This document shows, in pieces, positions 49,604 to 60,676 of a DNA stretch of 64,000 nucleotides. Position numbers and translations under genes: made by a program. A model generated the notes under the pieces. The model had not been told where the DNA came from. It did not search any database and worked only from the letters and a program-made list of their open reading frames with translations. How positions within the stretch are numbered: the stretch's first letter is position 1; each line of letters starts with the position of its first letter. This stretch comes from Streptomyces sp. ATexAB-D23 (GTDB lineage: Bacteria > Actinomycetota > Actinomycetes > Streptomycetales > Streptomycetaceae), in assembly GCF_000373645.1 (NCBI RefSeq), contig NZ_KB892008.1:62195-126194 (forward strand). Direction: 5' to 3'.

Positions 49604-49651
49604 ATGCGTTTCGGGCTGCTTCTTCTTAGCTGCCGCGGCGAGGGCCTGTAG
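49604..49651 (+). CDS. leuA leader peptide (15 residues, four Leu in a row)
   Basis: ATG CGT TTC GGG CTG CTT CTT CTT AGC begins a frame encoding MRFGLLLLSCRGEGL. Four successive Leu codons upstream of leuA fit leucine sensing. The end of the frame overlaps the LEU-type stem-loop. The start and Leu run resemble the leuS leader at 4028-4066. Confidence 0.8.
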   Translation: MRFGLLLLSCRGEGL

Positions 49652-49676
49652 TCGTAGGCCGACCCCCTCCCCGCGG
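49633..49676 (+). promoter_or_regulatory. LEU-type RNA element upstream of leuA
   Basis: CCGCGGCGAGGG (49633-49644) can pair with CCCTCCCCGCGG (49665-49676) with one mismatch, alternative to or stacked on GGCCT/AGGCC (49643-49647/49656-49660). The leader stop codon lies in the loop. No T-rich terminator follows. As I recall, a conserved pseudoknot called the LEU element was predicted before actinobacterial leuA; I did not resolve a pseudoknot here. Confidence 0.65.
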
Positions 49677-49714
49677 AGTCTGGTGTTGCAGTGACACAGT
49701 CGGCCGTCCCGTAG

Positions 49715-51526
<1,812 letters not shown>

Positions 51527-51561
51527 TCCGGCGCCCGAAAGGGCCGGAGTCGTACGGTCCG

Positions 51562-51599
51562 TGAACCCCGCCCACCCGCTCGCCGGGGGGCGGGGTTCA
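51562..51599 (+). terminator. Terminator after leuA
   Basis: Perfect 12-bp stem TGAACCCCGCCC / GGGCGGGGTTCA. Confidence 0.8.
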
Positions 51600-51738
51600 G
51601 CCATCTCCGGACGGTTGTGACAGGCGAGGTGCTGACGGCGCTACGGGGATGTGGTTAACATCACGTTCACACGGCAATGATGCCGAGGGGTACCTCCCGC
51701 GACCTTGGGGCCACGGGGGAGTTACGGAGGTGTGCGAC

Positions 51739-52443
51739 GTGCGGTCAGCCCTGGGACAACGCGCCATGAAGCTGCGTATCTGCGGCACCCGCACGCTGTG
51801 GGACGCCGTGGGCGACGGGGAGTTCTTCTGCCCCGGCTGCGGAGGCGACCGCAACTACCGCCGCCTCACCGGGCGGCGCCGCTTCACCGTGCTCGGCGTG
51901 CCGCTGCTGCGGCGCGGCACCGCGGGCCCGGTCGTCGAATGCGCCGCCTGCCACCAGCACTTCGACCCGGAGGCGCTCGACCACCCCACCACCACCCGGT
52001 TCTCCGCGATGCTCAGGGACGCCGTGCACACCGTGACCCTCGGCGTCCTCGCGGCCGGCGGCAGCACCTCCCGTACGGTCCTGGAGACCGCCGTCGAGAC
52101 CGTGCGCGGCGCCGGATTCGACGACTGCACGGCGGAACAGCTCGCCACCGTCGTGGAGGTCCTGTCCGCCGACATCGGCCACGGTTCCGCGTTCGACCCC
52201 GCGGCCGAGGCCTGCGGCGCGGCCCTCGCGATCGAACTCCACGAGGCGCTGGAACCCCTCGCCCCGCACCTCGCCCCCGCCGGACGTGAATCGATTCTGC
52301 TCCAGGGCGCGCGGATCGCACTCGCCGACGGGGCGTACAGCCCGGCCGAGCGCGAGGTGCTGACCACGGTCGGCGGGGCGCTGCGGCTCCGCGCCGAGGA
52401 CACCGCCCGCCTCCTCGCCGCGGCGGCGCGTACGCCCTCCTGA
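51739..52443 (+). CDS. TerB-like protein with N-terminal zinc ribbon
   Basis: The 234-residue protein has two CxxC pairs (CPGCG near residue 36 and CAAC near 73) forming a likely zinc ribbon, then an all-helical TerB-like domain (about 90-230; LQGARIALADGAYSPAEREVL). TerB domains occur in tellurite resistance and stress proteins at membranes and bind divalent metal. GTG at 51739 is preferred because GGAGG lies 8 nt upstream; ATG at 51766 is possible. The gene stands alone, followed by a palindromic hairpin. Confidence 0.8.
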   Translation: MRSALGQRAMKLRICGTRTLWDAVGDGEFFCPGCGGDRNYRRLTGRRRFTVLGVPLLRRGTAGPVVECAACHQHFDPEALDHPTTTRFSAMLRDAVHTVTLGVLAAGGSTSRTVLETAVETVRGAGFDDCTAEQLATVVEVLSADIGHGSAFDPAAEACGAALAIELHEALEPLAPHLAPAGRESILLQGARIALADGAYSPAEREVLTTVGGALRLRAEDTARLLAAAARTPS

Positions 52444-52459
52444 CCTTCGTCCCGCAACC

Positions 52460-52511
52460 GCCCGCTACTCCCCAGGGAGTAGCGGGCGCGCCGCACCCTC
52501 CCGGGCAGTAG
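52460..52511 (+). promoter_or_regulatory. Palindrome between the TerB and MMPL genes: terminator and/or operator
   Basis: GCCCGCTACTCC / GGAGTAGCGGGC form a perfect 12-bp stem with a 4-nt loop (52460-52487). Its core CTACTCCCCAGGGAGTAG recurs in part as CTCCCGGGCAGTAG at 52498-52511. There is no T tract. It may terminate the TerB transcript or bind the co-encoded NarL-type regulator. Confidence 0.5.
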
Positions 52512-52601
52512 CCGGGAAGTCGGCCTCCGGCGCGACGAAGTGCCCCCTCCCCGACGGGAGTCTGGACATGACCGGACACCCGTACGGAAGGGGGGCCTCC
52601 C

Positions 52602-54701
52602 ATGAGGTCCGCAGCACAGGACAGTGGCGGACGGACGCCAACGGTGAGCCGGTGGCGGCTGCTGCCCTGGGCGGTCGTCGCGCTCTGGGCCGCCGCGATG
52701 GCCCTCGCGGGACCGTCGGCGGGCAGACTCGGGGACGTACAGGTCAACCGGGCCGTCGACTACCTCCCGGCGAGCGCCGACTCCACCCAGGTCGCCAGGA
52801 TCCAGGACGCCCTGCCCGGCGGCGAGTCCACCGACCTCGTCCTCGTCTACCACCGCGACAGCGGGCTCACCGCCGCCGACCGCGCCCTCGCGGACCGGCA
52901 GACCGCCGAGGTGGCCGCCGGACACACCCTCGGCGCACCCCCGCGCGCCGTCCCGTCGAAGGACGGCACCACGCTGATGTACCCGGTCTCCACGACCGAG
53001 CCCGGACAGGACGACGAGGCCCGCACCGCGCTGGTCGACGACGTGCGCGAGACCGTCCGGGGCGGTGACGGGCTGTCCGTCGCGGTCGGCGGGCCCGGGG
53101 CGCTGACCGTGGATGCCCAGAAGGTCTACGGCTCGCTCGGCGGACCGCTGCTCTACACGACTGTCGCGGTCGTCGCGGTCCTGCTGATCCTCATCTACCG
53201 CAGCCCGCTGCTGTGGCTGGTGCCGCTCGGCGTCGCCGGCGTCGCCGACGCCCTGTCGATGGGAGTCGTCCACGCCCTCAACCGGGCCTTCGACGTCACC
53301 GTCACCGGCCAGAGTTCCGCCGTGATGACCATCCTCGTCTTCGGCGCGGGCACCGACTACGCCCTGCTGCTCGTCTCCCGCTACCGCGAGGAACTGACCC
53401 GCGCCGAACGCCCCCACGAGGCGATGGCGGCGGCGCTGCGCGGCTGCGGGCCCGCGGTCCTCGCCTCCTCCGGGACCGTCGCGGCGGGCCTGCTGTGCCT
53501 GCTGGCCGCCGATCTGAGCAGCAGCCGGGGGATGGGCCCCATCGCCGCCGTCGGCGTGCTGTGCGCGCTCCTGGCGATGCTGACGCTGCTGCCGGCCGTC
53601 CTCGTCCTGCTGGGCCGCCGGGTGTTCTGGCCGCTCGTGCCCGTGTACGGCTCCGAGCCGCGCCGCCGCCGCTCGCTGTTCGCCGCCATGGGCGGCTCCG
53701 CCGGGAGCCGGCCCGTCGCCGTCCTCGTCACCGGCGGGGTCCTGCTGGGCGCGCTGTCGCTCGGGGTCCTCCACCTGCCCGGCGACCTCAAACAGGAGGA
53801 CTCCTTCACCACGAAGCCGGACTCGGTCGCGGCCATGGCGACCCTCGCCGACGCCTACCCCGGCCGCTCCAGCCAGCCGATCGCCGTGACCACCCGCACC
53901 GAACGGGCCGCCGAGACGCTCGCGCAGGTCCGGGCCACCGAGGGCGTCGCCGCCGCCGAGCGGGGCCGCAGCGGCGGCGGCTGGACCGAGCTGTCCGTCA
54001 CCGCCGCTGCCGCCCCCGAGTCCGCCGGCGAGAAGGCCACCGTCCTGGCCCTGCGCGAACGGCTGCGCGGCAGCCACGTCGGCGGGCCGGGCGCCCAGCA
54101 GATGGACCTGGAGACGGCAGGCACCCGGGACCTGAGGGTCGTCGTCCCGCTCGTCCTGCTCTCCGTCCTGCTCATCCTGATCGCCCTGCTGCGCAGCCTC
54201 GTCGCACCCCTGCTGCTCGTCGCCGCCGTCGTCGCGGTCTGGGGCGCCTCCCTCGGCATCGGCGGACTCCTCTTCGAACCGCTCCTCGGGCTCAAGGGCA
54301 CCGACCCCGGACTGCCCCTGCTCTCCTTCGTCTTCCTGGTTGCCCTCGGCGTCGACTACGGCATCTTCCTGATGCACCGGGTCCGCGAAGAGGCCCGGCG
54401 CGGCGCCGAGCCCACCGAGGCCGCGCTCACCGCCCTGCGCACCACCGGCGGGGTCATCGCGTCGGCCGGGCTCGTCCTCGCCGCCACCTTCGCCGTACTG
54501 ACGAACATGCCGCTGGCCGGCCTGGTGGAAATGGGCTTCGTGATCGCCGTCGGCGTCCTCCTGGACACCTTCCTCGTCCGCACCTACCTGGTGACATCGG
54601 CGAGCGTGGCCCTGCAACGGAGGATCTGGTGGCCGGGCGCGCTCAGCCGCACCCCCGAAGCGCCCGCACCCCGCGCACCGGAACCCGTCGAAGCCCCCTG
54701 A
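52602..54701 (+). CDS. MMPL/RND family transporter
   Basis: The 699-residue protein has the duplicated layout of RND exporters: a membrane helix, a periplasm-like outer loop, a block of about five helices, then the same again. Both halves contain the TDYALLL/VDYGIFL motif whose Asp-Tyr pair relays protons. Actinobacterial MMPL proteins export lipids or drugs; the substrate is unknown here. AGGGGGG precedes the ATG. The adjacent two-component system, starting 32 bp later, probably controls it. Confidence 0.9.
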   Translation: MRSAAQDSGGRTPTVSRWRLLPWAVVALWAAAMALAGPSAGRLGDVQVNRAVDYLPASADSTQVARIQDALPGGESTDLVLVYHRDSGLTAADRALADRQTAEVAAGHTLGAPPRAVPSKDGTTLMYPVSTTEPGQDDEARTALVDDVRETVRGGDGLSVAVGGPGALTVDAQKVYGSLGGPLLYTTVAVVAVLLILIYRSPLLWLVPLGVAGVADALSMGVVHALNRAFDVTVTGQSSAVMTILVFGAGTDYALLLVSRYREELTRAERPHEAMAAALRGCGPAVLASSGTVAAGLLCLLAADLSSSRGMGPIAAVGVLCALLAMLTLLPAVLVLLGRRVFWPLVPVYGSEPRRRRSLFAAMGGSAGSRPVAVLVTGGVLLGALSLGVLHLPGDLKQEDSFTTKPDSVAAMATLADAYPGRSSQPIAVTTRTERAAETLAQVRATEGVAAAERGRSGGGWTELSVTAAAAPESAGEKATVLALRERLRGSHVGGPGAQQMDLETAGTRDLRVVVPLVLLSVLLILIALLRSLVAPLLLVAAVVAVWGASLGIGGLLFEPLLGLKGTDPGLPLLSFVFLVALGVDYGIFLMHRVREEARRGAEPTEAALTALRTTGGVIASAGLVLAATFAVLTNMPLAGLVEMGFVIAVGVLLDTFLVRTYLVTSASVALQRRIWWPGALSRTPEAPAPRAPEPVEAP

Positions 54702-54733
54702 CAGCGGTCCGCCCCGTACCGGAGGATGGCGAC

Positions 54734-56044
54734 GTGCCCCCAGCCCCAGCCCCAGCCCCGAGCCGCCGTGACCGCGTCCTGGCGGTCGTCAACCGCGACC
54801 CCATGCGGGCGCCGCACCGCGAGCGCAACGACGCCCTGATCGCCGCGGGTGCCGGAGCGCTCTCCGCGGGCCTCGCGCTGTCCGCCGGCGGCGCCCACAC
54901 GCTCGGGGCGGCGGGGTGGGCCCTGCTGCTGGGCAGCGCCGTACCGCTCGCCTGGCGGCGGCGGAGCCCCGTGCCGGCCCTGCTCGCCATGGTGCCGCTG
55001 CTGGCGCTCTACCACGGCGGCGACAACCTCCACTCCGCCCCGATGCCGCAGACCTGGATCGCGCTCTACACGGTGGCCGTGACCGGCCGCCCGCTGCGCA
55101 CCCTGCTCGTCGGTATCGGCGTCACCTCCGTGATGGTGACGGTGGTGCTCGCGCTCAGCGCGCACGACGGGCTCGAACTGCTGCGGATCTCCGGGTGGAT
55201 CGTCGCGGTGCTGTTCTGCGGGGTGGACGTGCGCATCTACCGCCAGTACGTCGCCTCGGTGCTGGAGCGCGCCGAACGCGCCGAACGGACCAGGGAGGAG
55301 GAGGCCGGGCGGCGGGTCGCCGAGGAGCGGCTGAGGATCGCCCGCGATCTGCACGACCTCCTCGCGCACAGCATCACCCTCATCGGGGTGCAGACATCGG
55401 TCGCCTCGCACATCCTGACCGTCGACCCGGACCGGCTGGACCGGCAGGCGGTGGCCGCGTCGCTGGACGACATAGCCGAGACCTGCCGGGAGGCCAGGGC
55501 GGAGCTCCGGACCACCCTCCAGGTGCTGCGCGGCACCGGGCAGGAGGGCGGGGACGGTACGGACCCGGAGGGCCCCCTGCCCGACCTGGCCGCCCTGCCC
55601 GGCCTCGTACGGGCCGCCGAGGCGGCCGGGGCGCGCGTCGGCCTCCAGGTCCGGCTCCCGCCCGGCCGCCTCGCCCCGGCGATCGGAGCCGCCGCCTACC
55701 GGATCATCCAGGAGTCCCTGACGAACGCGGTACGGCACGCGGGCGCCGGGGTCCGCGTCCGCGTCGTCGTGGAGCCCGCCGCCGGGGCACTGCGGGTCAC
55801 CGTCACCGACGACGGCACCGGTCCGGTGGACGACGGCTCCGCACCGGGGTTCGGGATCCTCGGAATGCGGGAACGCGCCCGCAGCACCGGGGGCACCCTG
55901 AGCGCGGGACCCCGCCCCGGCGGCGGCTTCGAGGTCGCGGCCCTGCTGCCGTTCCCGCCCCCGCCCGAGAAGAATCAGGCACGACACCTCCCCGCGCACA
56001 CACATGAACACGCACCGGAACGGGAAGCGGAGACCACCTCATGA
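54734..56044 (+). CDS. NarL-type sensor histidine kinase
   Basis: The 436-residue kinase has four to six N-terminal membrane helices (about 40-180), a short coiled linker, a HisKA_3 dimerisation domain with the phospho-acceptor His in RIARDLHDLLAHS, and an HATPase domain (NAVRHAG N box, GFGILGMRERA G box). The GTG start has GGAGG 8 nt upstream. Its stop overlaps the response regulator start (ATGA), so the pair is translated together. There is no extracellular sensor loop, which suggests it senses a membrane or transport event. Confidence 0.93.
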   Translation: MPPAPAPAPSRRDRVLAVVNRDPMRAPHRERNDALIAAGAGALSAGLALSAGGAHTLGAAGWALLLGSAVPLAWRRRSPVPALLAMVPLLALYHGGDNLHSAPMPQTWIALYTVAVTGRPLRTLLVGIGVTSVMVTVVLALSAHDGLELLRISGWIVAVLFCGVDVRIYRQYVASVLERAERAERTREEEAGRRVAEERLRIARDLHDLLAHSITLIGVQTSVASHILTVDPDRLDRQAVAASLDDIAETCREARAELRTTLQVLRGTGQEGGDGTDPEGPLPDLAALPGLVRAAEAAGARVGLQVRLPPGRLAPAIGAAAYRIIQESLTNAVRHAGAGVRVRVVVEPAAGALRVTVTDDGTGPVDDGSAPGFGILGMRERARSTGGTLSAGPRPGGGFEVAALLPFPPPPEKNQARHLPAHTHEHAPEREAETTS

Positions 56045-56724
56045 TCCGGGTACTGCTCGCGGACGACCAGACGCTCGTGCGGGCGGCGTTCGCCATGCTC
56101 GTCGGCTCCGACCCGGAGATGGAGGTGGTCGGGGAGGCCGCCACCGGCCTGGAAGCGGTCGAGCTCGCCCGCTCGGCGCGCGCCGACCTCGTCGTCATGG
56201 ACATCCGGATGCCCGAACTCGACGGCATCGGGGCGACCCGGCTCATCGCCGCCGACGAGGACCTGGCCGGGGTGAAGGTGCTGGTCCTGACCACCTACGA
56301 CACCGACGACCACATCGTCGAAGCGCTGCGCGCCGGCGCCTCCGGCTTCCTGGTCAAGGACACCCGGCCCGCCGACCTGCTCGCCGCGATCAGGACCGTG
56401 GCGGCGGGCGAATCGCTGCTCTCGCCCGGCCCGACCGCCCGCCTCATCGCCCGGGTGCTCAGCGCCCCACGGGCCCCCACCGGTCCGGGGCCCGGCGCCC
56501 TGGCCATGCTCTCCGAGCGCGAACGCCAGGTCCTCGCCCTGGTCGCGCGCGGCCTCAACAACACCGGGATCGCGGAGAGCCTCGGCCTCAGCCCGCTCAC
56601 CGCCAAGACCCACGTCAGCCGGATCATGGGCAAGCTGCGCGCCCGGGACCGCGCCCAGCTGGTGATCGCCGCCTATGAATCGGGGCTGGTCGTGCCCGCG
56701 GGCGGCGGCGCCGGCGGAAGCTGA
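56041..56724 (+). CDS. NarL/LuxR-type response regulator
   Basis: The 227-residue protein has a receiver domain with phospho-acceptor Asp54 (DLVVMDIRMPELDG), the conserved Thr and Lys (VLTTYD and LVKDT), and a C-terminal LuxR helix-turn-helix (SERERQVLALVARGLNNTGIAE). It is the cognate regulator of the overlapping kinase gene and may bind the palindrome at 52460-52511; the latter is inference. Confidence 0.95.
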   Translation: MIRVLLADDQTLVRAAFAMLVGSDPEMEVVGEAATGLEAVELARSARADLVVMDIRMPELDGIGATRLIAADEDLAGVKVLVLTTYDTDDHIVEALRAGASGFLVKDTRPADLLAAIRTVAAGESLLSPGPTARLIARVLSAPRAPTGPGPGALAMLSERERQVLALVARGLNNTGIAESLGLSPLTAKTHVSRIMGKLRARDRAQLVIAAYESGLVVPAGGGAGGS

Positions 56725-56782
56725 GCGGACCGGGTCGCGGGGGCGGGCCCGGCGCGCCGGCCGCGTACCGGACAATGGACGC

Positions 56783-57529
56783 ATGAGCTTGTTCCGGGAC
56801 GACGGCGTGGTGCTGCGCACGCAGAAGCTGGGCGAGGCCGACCGGATCATCACGATACTGACCCGGGGCCACGGCCGGGTGCGGGCCGTCGCGCGCGGTG
56901 TGCGCCGCACCAAGTCCAAGTTCGGGGCCCGGCTGGAGCCGTTCTCCCATGTGGACGTGCAGTTCTTCGCACGCGGCAGCGAACTGGTCGGGCGCGGGCT
57001 GCCGCTCTGCACCCAGAGCGAGACGATCGCCCCGTACGGCGGCGGGATCGTCACCGACTACGGGCGCTACACCGCGGGCACCGCGATGCTGGAGACCGCC
57101 GAGCGCTTCACCGACCACGAGGGCGAACCCGCGGTCCAGCAGTACCTGCTGCTGGTGGGCGGGCTGCGCACCCTGGCCCGGGGCGAGCACCAGCCGCATC
57201 TGATCCTGGACGCCTTCCTGCTGCGTTCCCTCGCCGTCAACGGCTACGCCCCGAGCTTCGTCGACTGCGCCCGCTGCGGGCTGCCGGGACCGAACCGCTT
57301 CTTCTCCGTCGCGGCGGGCGGCGTCGTATGCGGCGACTGCCGGGTGCCCGGCAGCGTCGTACCCTCGGCTGAGGCCGTCGCCCTGCTGAGCGCCCTGCTC
57401 ACCGGCGACTGGGAGACGGCGGACGCGTGCGAGGCGCGTCACGCCAGGGAGGGGAGCGGGCTGGTGTCCGCGTATCTGCACTGGCATCTGGAGCGCGGGC
57501 TGCGTTCGCTGCGGTACGTGGAAAAGTGA
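56783..57529 (+). CDS. recO: DNA repair protein RecO
   Basis: The 248-residue protein helps RecR load RecA at gaps. The OB-fold N-terminus (SLFRDDGVVLRTQKLGEADRII) and the zinc finger with CARCG and CGDC are present. GACAAT lies 6 nt before the ATG, with no ribosome site, so a leaderless transcript is likely. uppS follows after 21 bp, the usual actinobacterial order. Confidence 0.95.
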   Translation: MSLFRDDGVVLRTQKLGEADRIITILTRGHGRVRAVARGVRRTKSKFGARLEPFSHVDVQFFARGSELVGRGLPLCTQSETIAPYGGGIVTDYGRYTAGTAMLETAERFTDHEGEPAVQQYLLLVGGLRTLARGEHQPHLILDAFLLRSLAVNGYAPSFVDCARCGLPGPNRFFSVAAGGVVCGDCRVPGSVVPSAEAVALLSALLTGDWETADACEARHAREGSGLVSAYLHWHLERGLRSLRYVEK

Positions 57530-57550
57530 CACAGGGAGACTGAGAAGCTC

Positions 57551-58369
57551 ATGGCAGTACGCGGGATGCTCGGCGGCCGTAACCGGCGCGACCACAAGAC
57601 CCCGGAGCCGCACCCGTCCGGTGCCGTGCCCCCGAAGATCCCCGGTGAGCTGGTGCCCAAGCACGTCGCCATCGTGATGGACGGCAACGGCCGCTGGGCG
57701 AAGGAGCGCGGTCTGCCGCGCACCGAGGGACACAAGGTCGGCGAGGGCGTCGTCATGGACGTGCTCAAGGGCTGCATCGAGATGGGCGTCAAGAACCTCT
57801 CGCTGTACGCCTTCTCCACGGAGAACTGGAAGCGGTCACCGGAAGAGGTGAAGTTCCTCATGAACTTCAACCGGGACGTCATCCGCCGCCGCCGTGACGA
57901 GATGGACGAGCTGGGCATCCGGATCCGCTGGGTGGGCCGCATGCCCAAGCTGTGGAAGTCCGTCGTCCAGGAGCTTCAGGTCGCCCAGGAGCAGACCAAG
58001 GACAACGACCGCATGACGCTGTACTTCTGCGTCAACTACGGCGGCCGGGCCGAGATCGCGGACGCCGCGCAGCGGATCGCGCAGGACGTCGCCGCCGGGC
58101 GGCTCGACCCGTCGAAGGTCAACGAGAAGACGTTCGCGAAGTACATCTACTACCCGGACATGCCGGACGTCGACCTGTTCGTGCGGCCCAGCGGTGAGCA
58201 GCGCACATCGAACTACCTGATCTGGCAGAGCGCGTACGCCGAGATGGTCTTCCAGGATGTGCTGTGGCCGGACTTCGACCGCCGCGATCTGTGGCGGGCC
58301 TGCCTGGAATTCGCCCAGCGGGACCGCCGGTTCGGCGGCGCCGAAGAGGTCGCGGCCTCCGGCAGCTGA
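57551..58369 (+). CDS. uppS: Isoprenyl transferase (undecaprenyl/decaprenyl diphosphate synthase type)
   Basis: The 272-residue cis-prenyltransferase makes the polyprenyl carrier lipid for cell-wall synthesis. The signature MDGNGRWA includes the catalytic Asp44; the second signature [19 protein letters not shown] is complete. A basic N-terminal extension of about 35 residues is normal for Streptomyces. It is co-transcribed with recO and ends at a terminator shared with zur. Confidence 0.95.
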   Translation: MAVRGMLGGRNRRDHKTPEPHPSGAVPPKIPGELVPKHVAIVMDGNGRWAKERGLPRTEGHKVGEGVVMDVLKGCIEMGVKNLSLYAFSTENWKRSPEEVKFLMNFNRDVIRRRRDEMDELGIRIRWVGRMPKLWKSVVQELQVAQEQTKDNDRMTLYFCVNYGGRAEIADAAQRIAQDVAAGRLDPSKVNEKTFAKYIYYPDMPDVDLFVRPSGEQRTSNYLIWQSAYAEMVFQDVLWPDFDRRDLWRACLEFAQRDRRFGGAEEVAASGS

Positions 58370-58374
58370 GCAGC

Positions 58375-58418
58375 GGGCCCGGCGGGGGCGTACCACGCTG
58401 TACGCCCCCGCCGGGCCC
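58375..58418. terminator. Bidirectional terminator between uppS and zur
   Basis: Perfect 18-bp stem (GGGCCCGGCGGGGGCGTA with its complement) around an 8-nt loop, serving two convergent genes. Confidence 0.85.
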
Positions 58419-58426
58419 GGATCACT

Positions 58427-58861
58427 TCACTTCTCGTTGCTCGCGCAGTCCGCGCAGGTGCCGAAGACCTCGACGGTGTGCGCCACGTTCACGAAGCCGT
58501 GCTGCGCCGCGATGGTCTCCGCCCACTGCTCGACCACCGGCCCCTCGACCTCGACCGCCTTGCCGCACATCCGGCAGACCAGATGGTGGTGGTGGTCGCC
58601 GGTCGAGCAGCGGCGGTAGACGGACTCGCCCTCCGTGGTGCGCAGGACGTCGACCTCGCCCGCGTCGGCGAGGGACTGCAGGGTGCGGTAGACCGTTGTC
58701 AGGCCGACCGAGTCCCCGCGGTGCTTGAGGACGTCGTGCAGCTCCTGGGCGCTGCGGAACTCGTCCACCTCGTCGAGCGCCGCCGCCACGGCCGCCCGCT
58801 GCCGGGTCGACCGGCCACGGACCGGAGCCGCGTTCGTACCACTGATCGGCGCCGTCGCCAC
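58427..58861 (-). CDS. zur: Zinc uptake regulator Zur (Fur family)
   Basis: The 144-residue repressor has the Fur winged helix (STRQRAAVAAALDEVDEFRSAQ; GLTTVYRTLQSLADAG), the HHHHLVCRMCG metal-binding hinge and a C-terminal CADC pair. It closely matches the Streptomyces coelicolor Zur I remember. GTG at 58861 was chosen because GGAGG lies 5 nt upstream; in-frame ATG codons further upstream have no ribosome site. It is downstream of znuB on the same strand (76-bp gap), so it may be partly co-transcribed with the transporter it controls. Confidence 0.93.
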   Translation of the reverse strand: MATAPISGTNAAPVRGRSTRQRAAVAAALDEVDEFRSAQELHDVLKHRGDSVGLTTVYRTLQSLADAGEVDVLRTTEGESVYRRCSTGDHHHHLVCRMCGKAVEVEGPVVEQWAETIAAQHGFVNVAHTVEVFGTCADCASNEK

Positions 58862-58937
58862 AGGAGCCTCCTCGTGTCGCCCGTACATCTGTCGGGCCAT
58901 TGTGCCAGCCCGCACCCCGCCGGAGGGGCCCCGGCGG

Positions 58938-59831
58938 TCAGACGCCGACGTCGTCCGGTGCCGGGCGGGCGGCCGGTACCTCCAGGGTGCACCGTTCCGC
59001 CGCCGTCTCGCTGCGCCGGGCCCGGCCGCGGGCCAGTGGGGCGGCGAGCACGGTGAGGGCGACGAAGACCCCGATCGCGAGCAGCACGATCGTCGCGCCG
59101 GGCGGGACGTCCTGGTAGTACGAGGTCACGGTGCCGGCCAGGGTGACGCCGACCCCGATGAGGACGGAGAGCACGAACGTCACCTTGAAGGACCGGGTGA
59201 TCTGCTGCGCGGCGGCGACCGGGACGACCATGAGGGCGCTGACCAGGAGCAGCCCGACGACCCGCATAGCGACGGTGACGGTGACCGCGGCGGTGACCGC
59301 GATCAGCAGGTTCAGCACGCGCACCGGCAGACCGGTCACCCGGGCGAACTCCTCGTCCTGGCTGACGGCGAACAGCTGCCGCCGCAGCCCCACGGTCACC
59401 AGCAGGACGAACGCGGCGAGCAGCGAGATCGCGGTGATGTCCTCGGAGGAGACCGTGGACAGCGAGCCGAAGAGGTACGAGGTGAGGTTGGCGTTCGAGC
59501 CGGTGTCGGAGAGGTTGATCAGCAGGACACCGCCCGCCATGCCGCCGTAGAAGAGCATGGCCAGCGCGATGTCGCCGCGGGTGCGGCCGTACCAGCGGAT
59601 CAGCTCCATGACGACCGCGCCCGCGACGGCGACGGCCGTGGCCATCCAGACCGGGCTGGTGGAGAGCAGGAAGCCGAGGCCGACGCCGGTCATGGCGATG
59701 TGCCCGATGCCGTCGCCCATCAGGGCCTGCCGGCGCTGCACCAGGTAGATGCCGACGGCGGGCGCGATGACGCCGACCAGCACGGCGGCGAGCAGGGCCC
59801 GCTGCATGAAGGGGGGTTCGAGGAATTCCAT
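58938..59831 (-). CDS. znuB: Zinc ABC transporter permease ZnuB
   Basis: The 297-residue protein has eight to nine membrane helices of the ABC-3 permease family, with RRQALMGDGIGHIAMTGVG, a conserved coupling segment. It forms the membrane channel for zinc with ZnuC and receives zinc from ZnuA. The start at 59831 lies 3 bp after the znuC stop. Tail residues are polar. Confidence 0.93.
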   Translation of the reverse strand: MEFLEPPFMQRALLAAVLVGVIAPAVGIYLVQRRQALMGDGIGHIAMTGVGLGFLLSTSPVWMATAVAVAGAVVMELIRWYGRTRGDIALAMLFYGGMAGGVLLINLSDTGSNANLTSYLFGSLSTVSSEDITAISLLAAFVLLVTVGLRRQLFAVSQDEEFARVTGLPVRVLNLLIAVTAAVTVTVAMRVVGLLLVSALMVVPVAAAQQITRSFKVTFVLSVLIGVGVTLAGTVTSYYQDVPPGATIVLLAIGVFVALTVLAAPLARGRARRSETAAERCTLEVPAARPAPDDVGV

Positions 59832-59833
59832 GA

Positions 59834-60676
59834 TCAGCTCAGCAGTCCCGTCCGGACGGGCTCGGAAGCCGCGTGGGGGTGTACGTGGTCGTGGCCGGGC
59901 AGGGCGTGCTGCCCGACGGCCTTCGGGGGCGGCCCGTCGTGCATGACACACCCGTCGCGGAGCACGACCGCCCGGTCGATCAGGGGCTCCAGCGGGCCGA
60001 GCTCGTGCAGGACGAGGAGCACGGTGGCACCGGCCGCGACCTGTTCGCGCAGGGTGGCGGCGAGGATCTCCTGGCTGGCCAGGTCGACGCCCGCCATCGG
60101 CTCGTCCATGATCAGCAGCTCGGGCTCGGCGGCGAGCGCGCGGGCGATCAGCACGCGCTGGTGCTGGCCGCCGGAGAGGGCGCCGACCGAGTCCCTGGCG
60201 CGGTCGGCGAGGCCGACGAGCTCGATGGCCCGGTCGACGGCGGCGCGGTCGGCCTTGCGGGGCAGGCCCAGCCGGGTGCGGGACAGCCGCCCGGAGGCGA
60301 CGACCTCGCGGATCGTGGCGGGCACGCCGCCGGCGGCCGTGGTGCGCTGCGGCACGTAGCCGACCCGGGCCCATGCGCGGAAGCGGCGCAGCGGGGTGCC
60401 GAAGAGCTCGACGGTGCCGCCGCTCAGGGGGACCTGGCCGATGACGGAGCGGACGGCGGTGGACTTGCCCGAGCCGTTGGCGCCGAGCAGCGCGACGACC
60501 TCGCCGCGGCGCACGGTCAGGTCGATGCCGCGCAGCACGGGGCGTGCCCCGAGGGTGGCGGTGGCGTCACGGACGACGATCACGGGGTCGGGGGTGGTGC
60601 TCTGGGGCTCGGGCATGAGCGCCTCCGGTGCTGCTGAGCGGGTCGGGCCGAGGGGTTCGGTGGGGTCGTCGCTCAC
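59834..60676 (-). CDS. znuC: Zinc ABC transporter ATP-binding protein ZnuC
   Basis: The 280-residue ATPase has Walker A GANGSGKS, signature LSGGQHQRVLIARAL and Walker B LLIMDEPMAGVD. The GTG start overlaps the znuA stop (GTGA); an ATG 20 codons later could also serve. The C-terminus carries several His (GHDHVHPHAA), possibly metal-binding. It is the energising subunit of the znuACB importer. Confidence 0.93.
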   Translation of the reverse strand: MSDDPTEPLGPTRSAAPEALMPEPQSTTPDPVIVVRDATATLGARPVLRGIDLTVRRGEVVALLGANGSGKSTAVRSVIGQVPLSGGTVELFGTPLRRFRAWARVGYVPQRTTAAGGVPATIREVVASGRLSRTRLGLPRKADRAAVDRAIELVGLADRARDSVGALSGGQHQRVLIARALAAEPELLIMDEPMAGVDLASQEILAATLREQVAAGATVLLVLHELGPLEPLIDRAVVLRDGCVMHDGPPPKAVGQHALPGHDHVHPHAASEPVRTGLLS

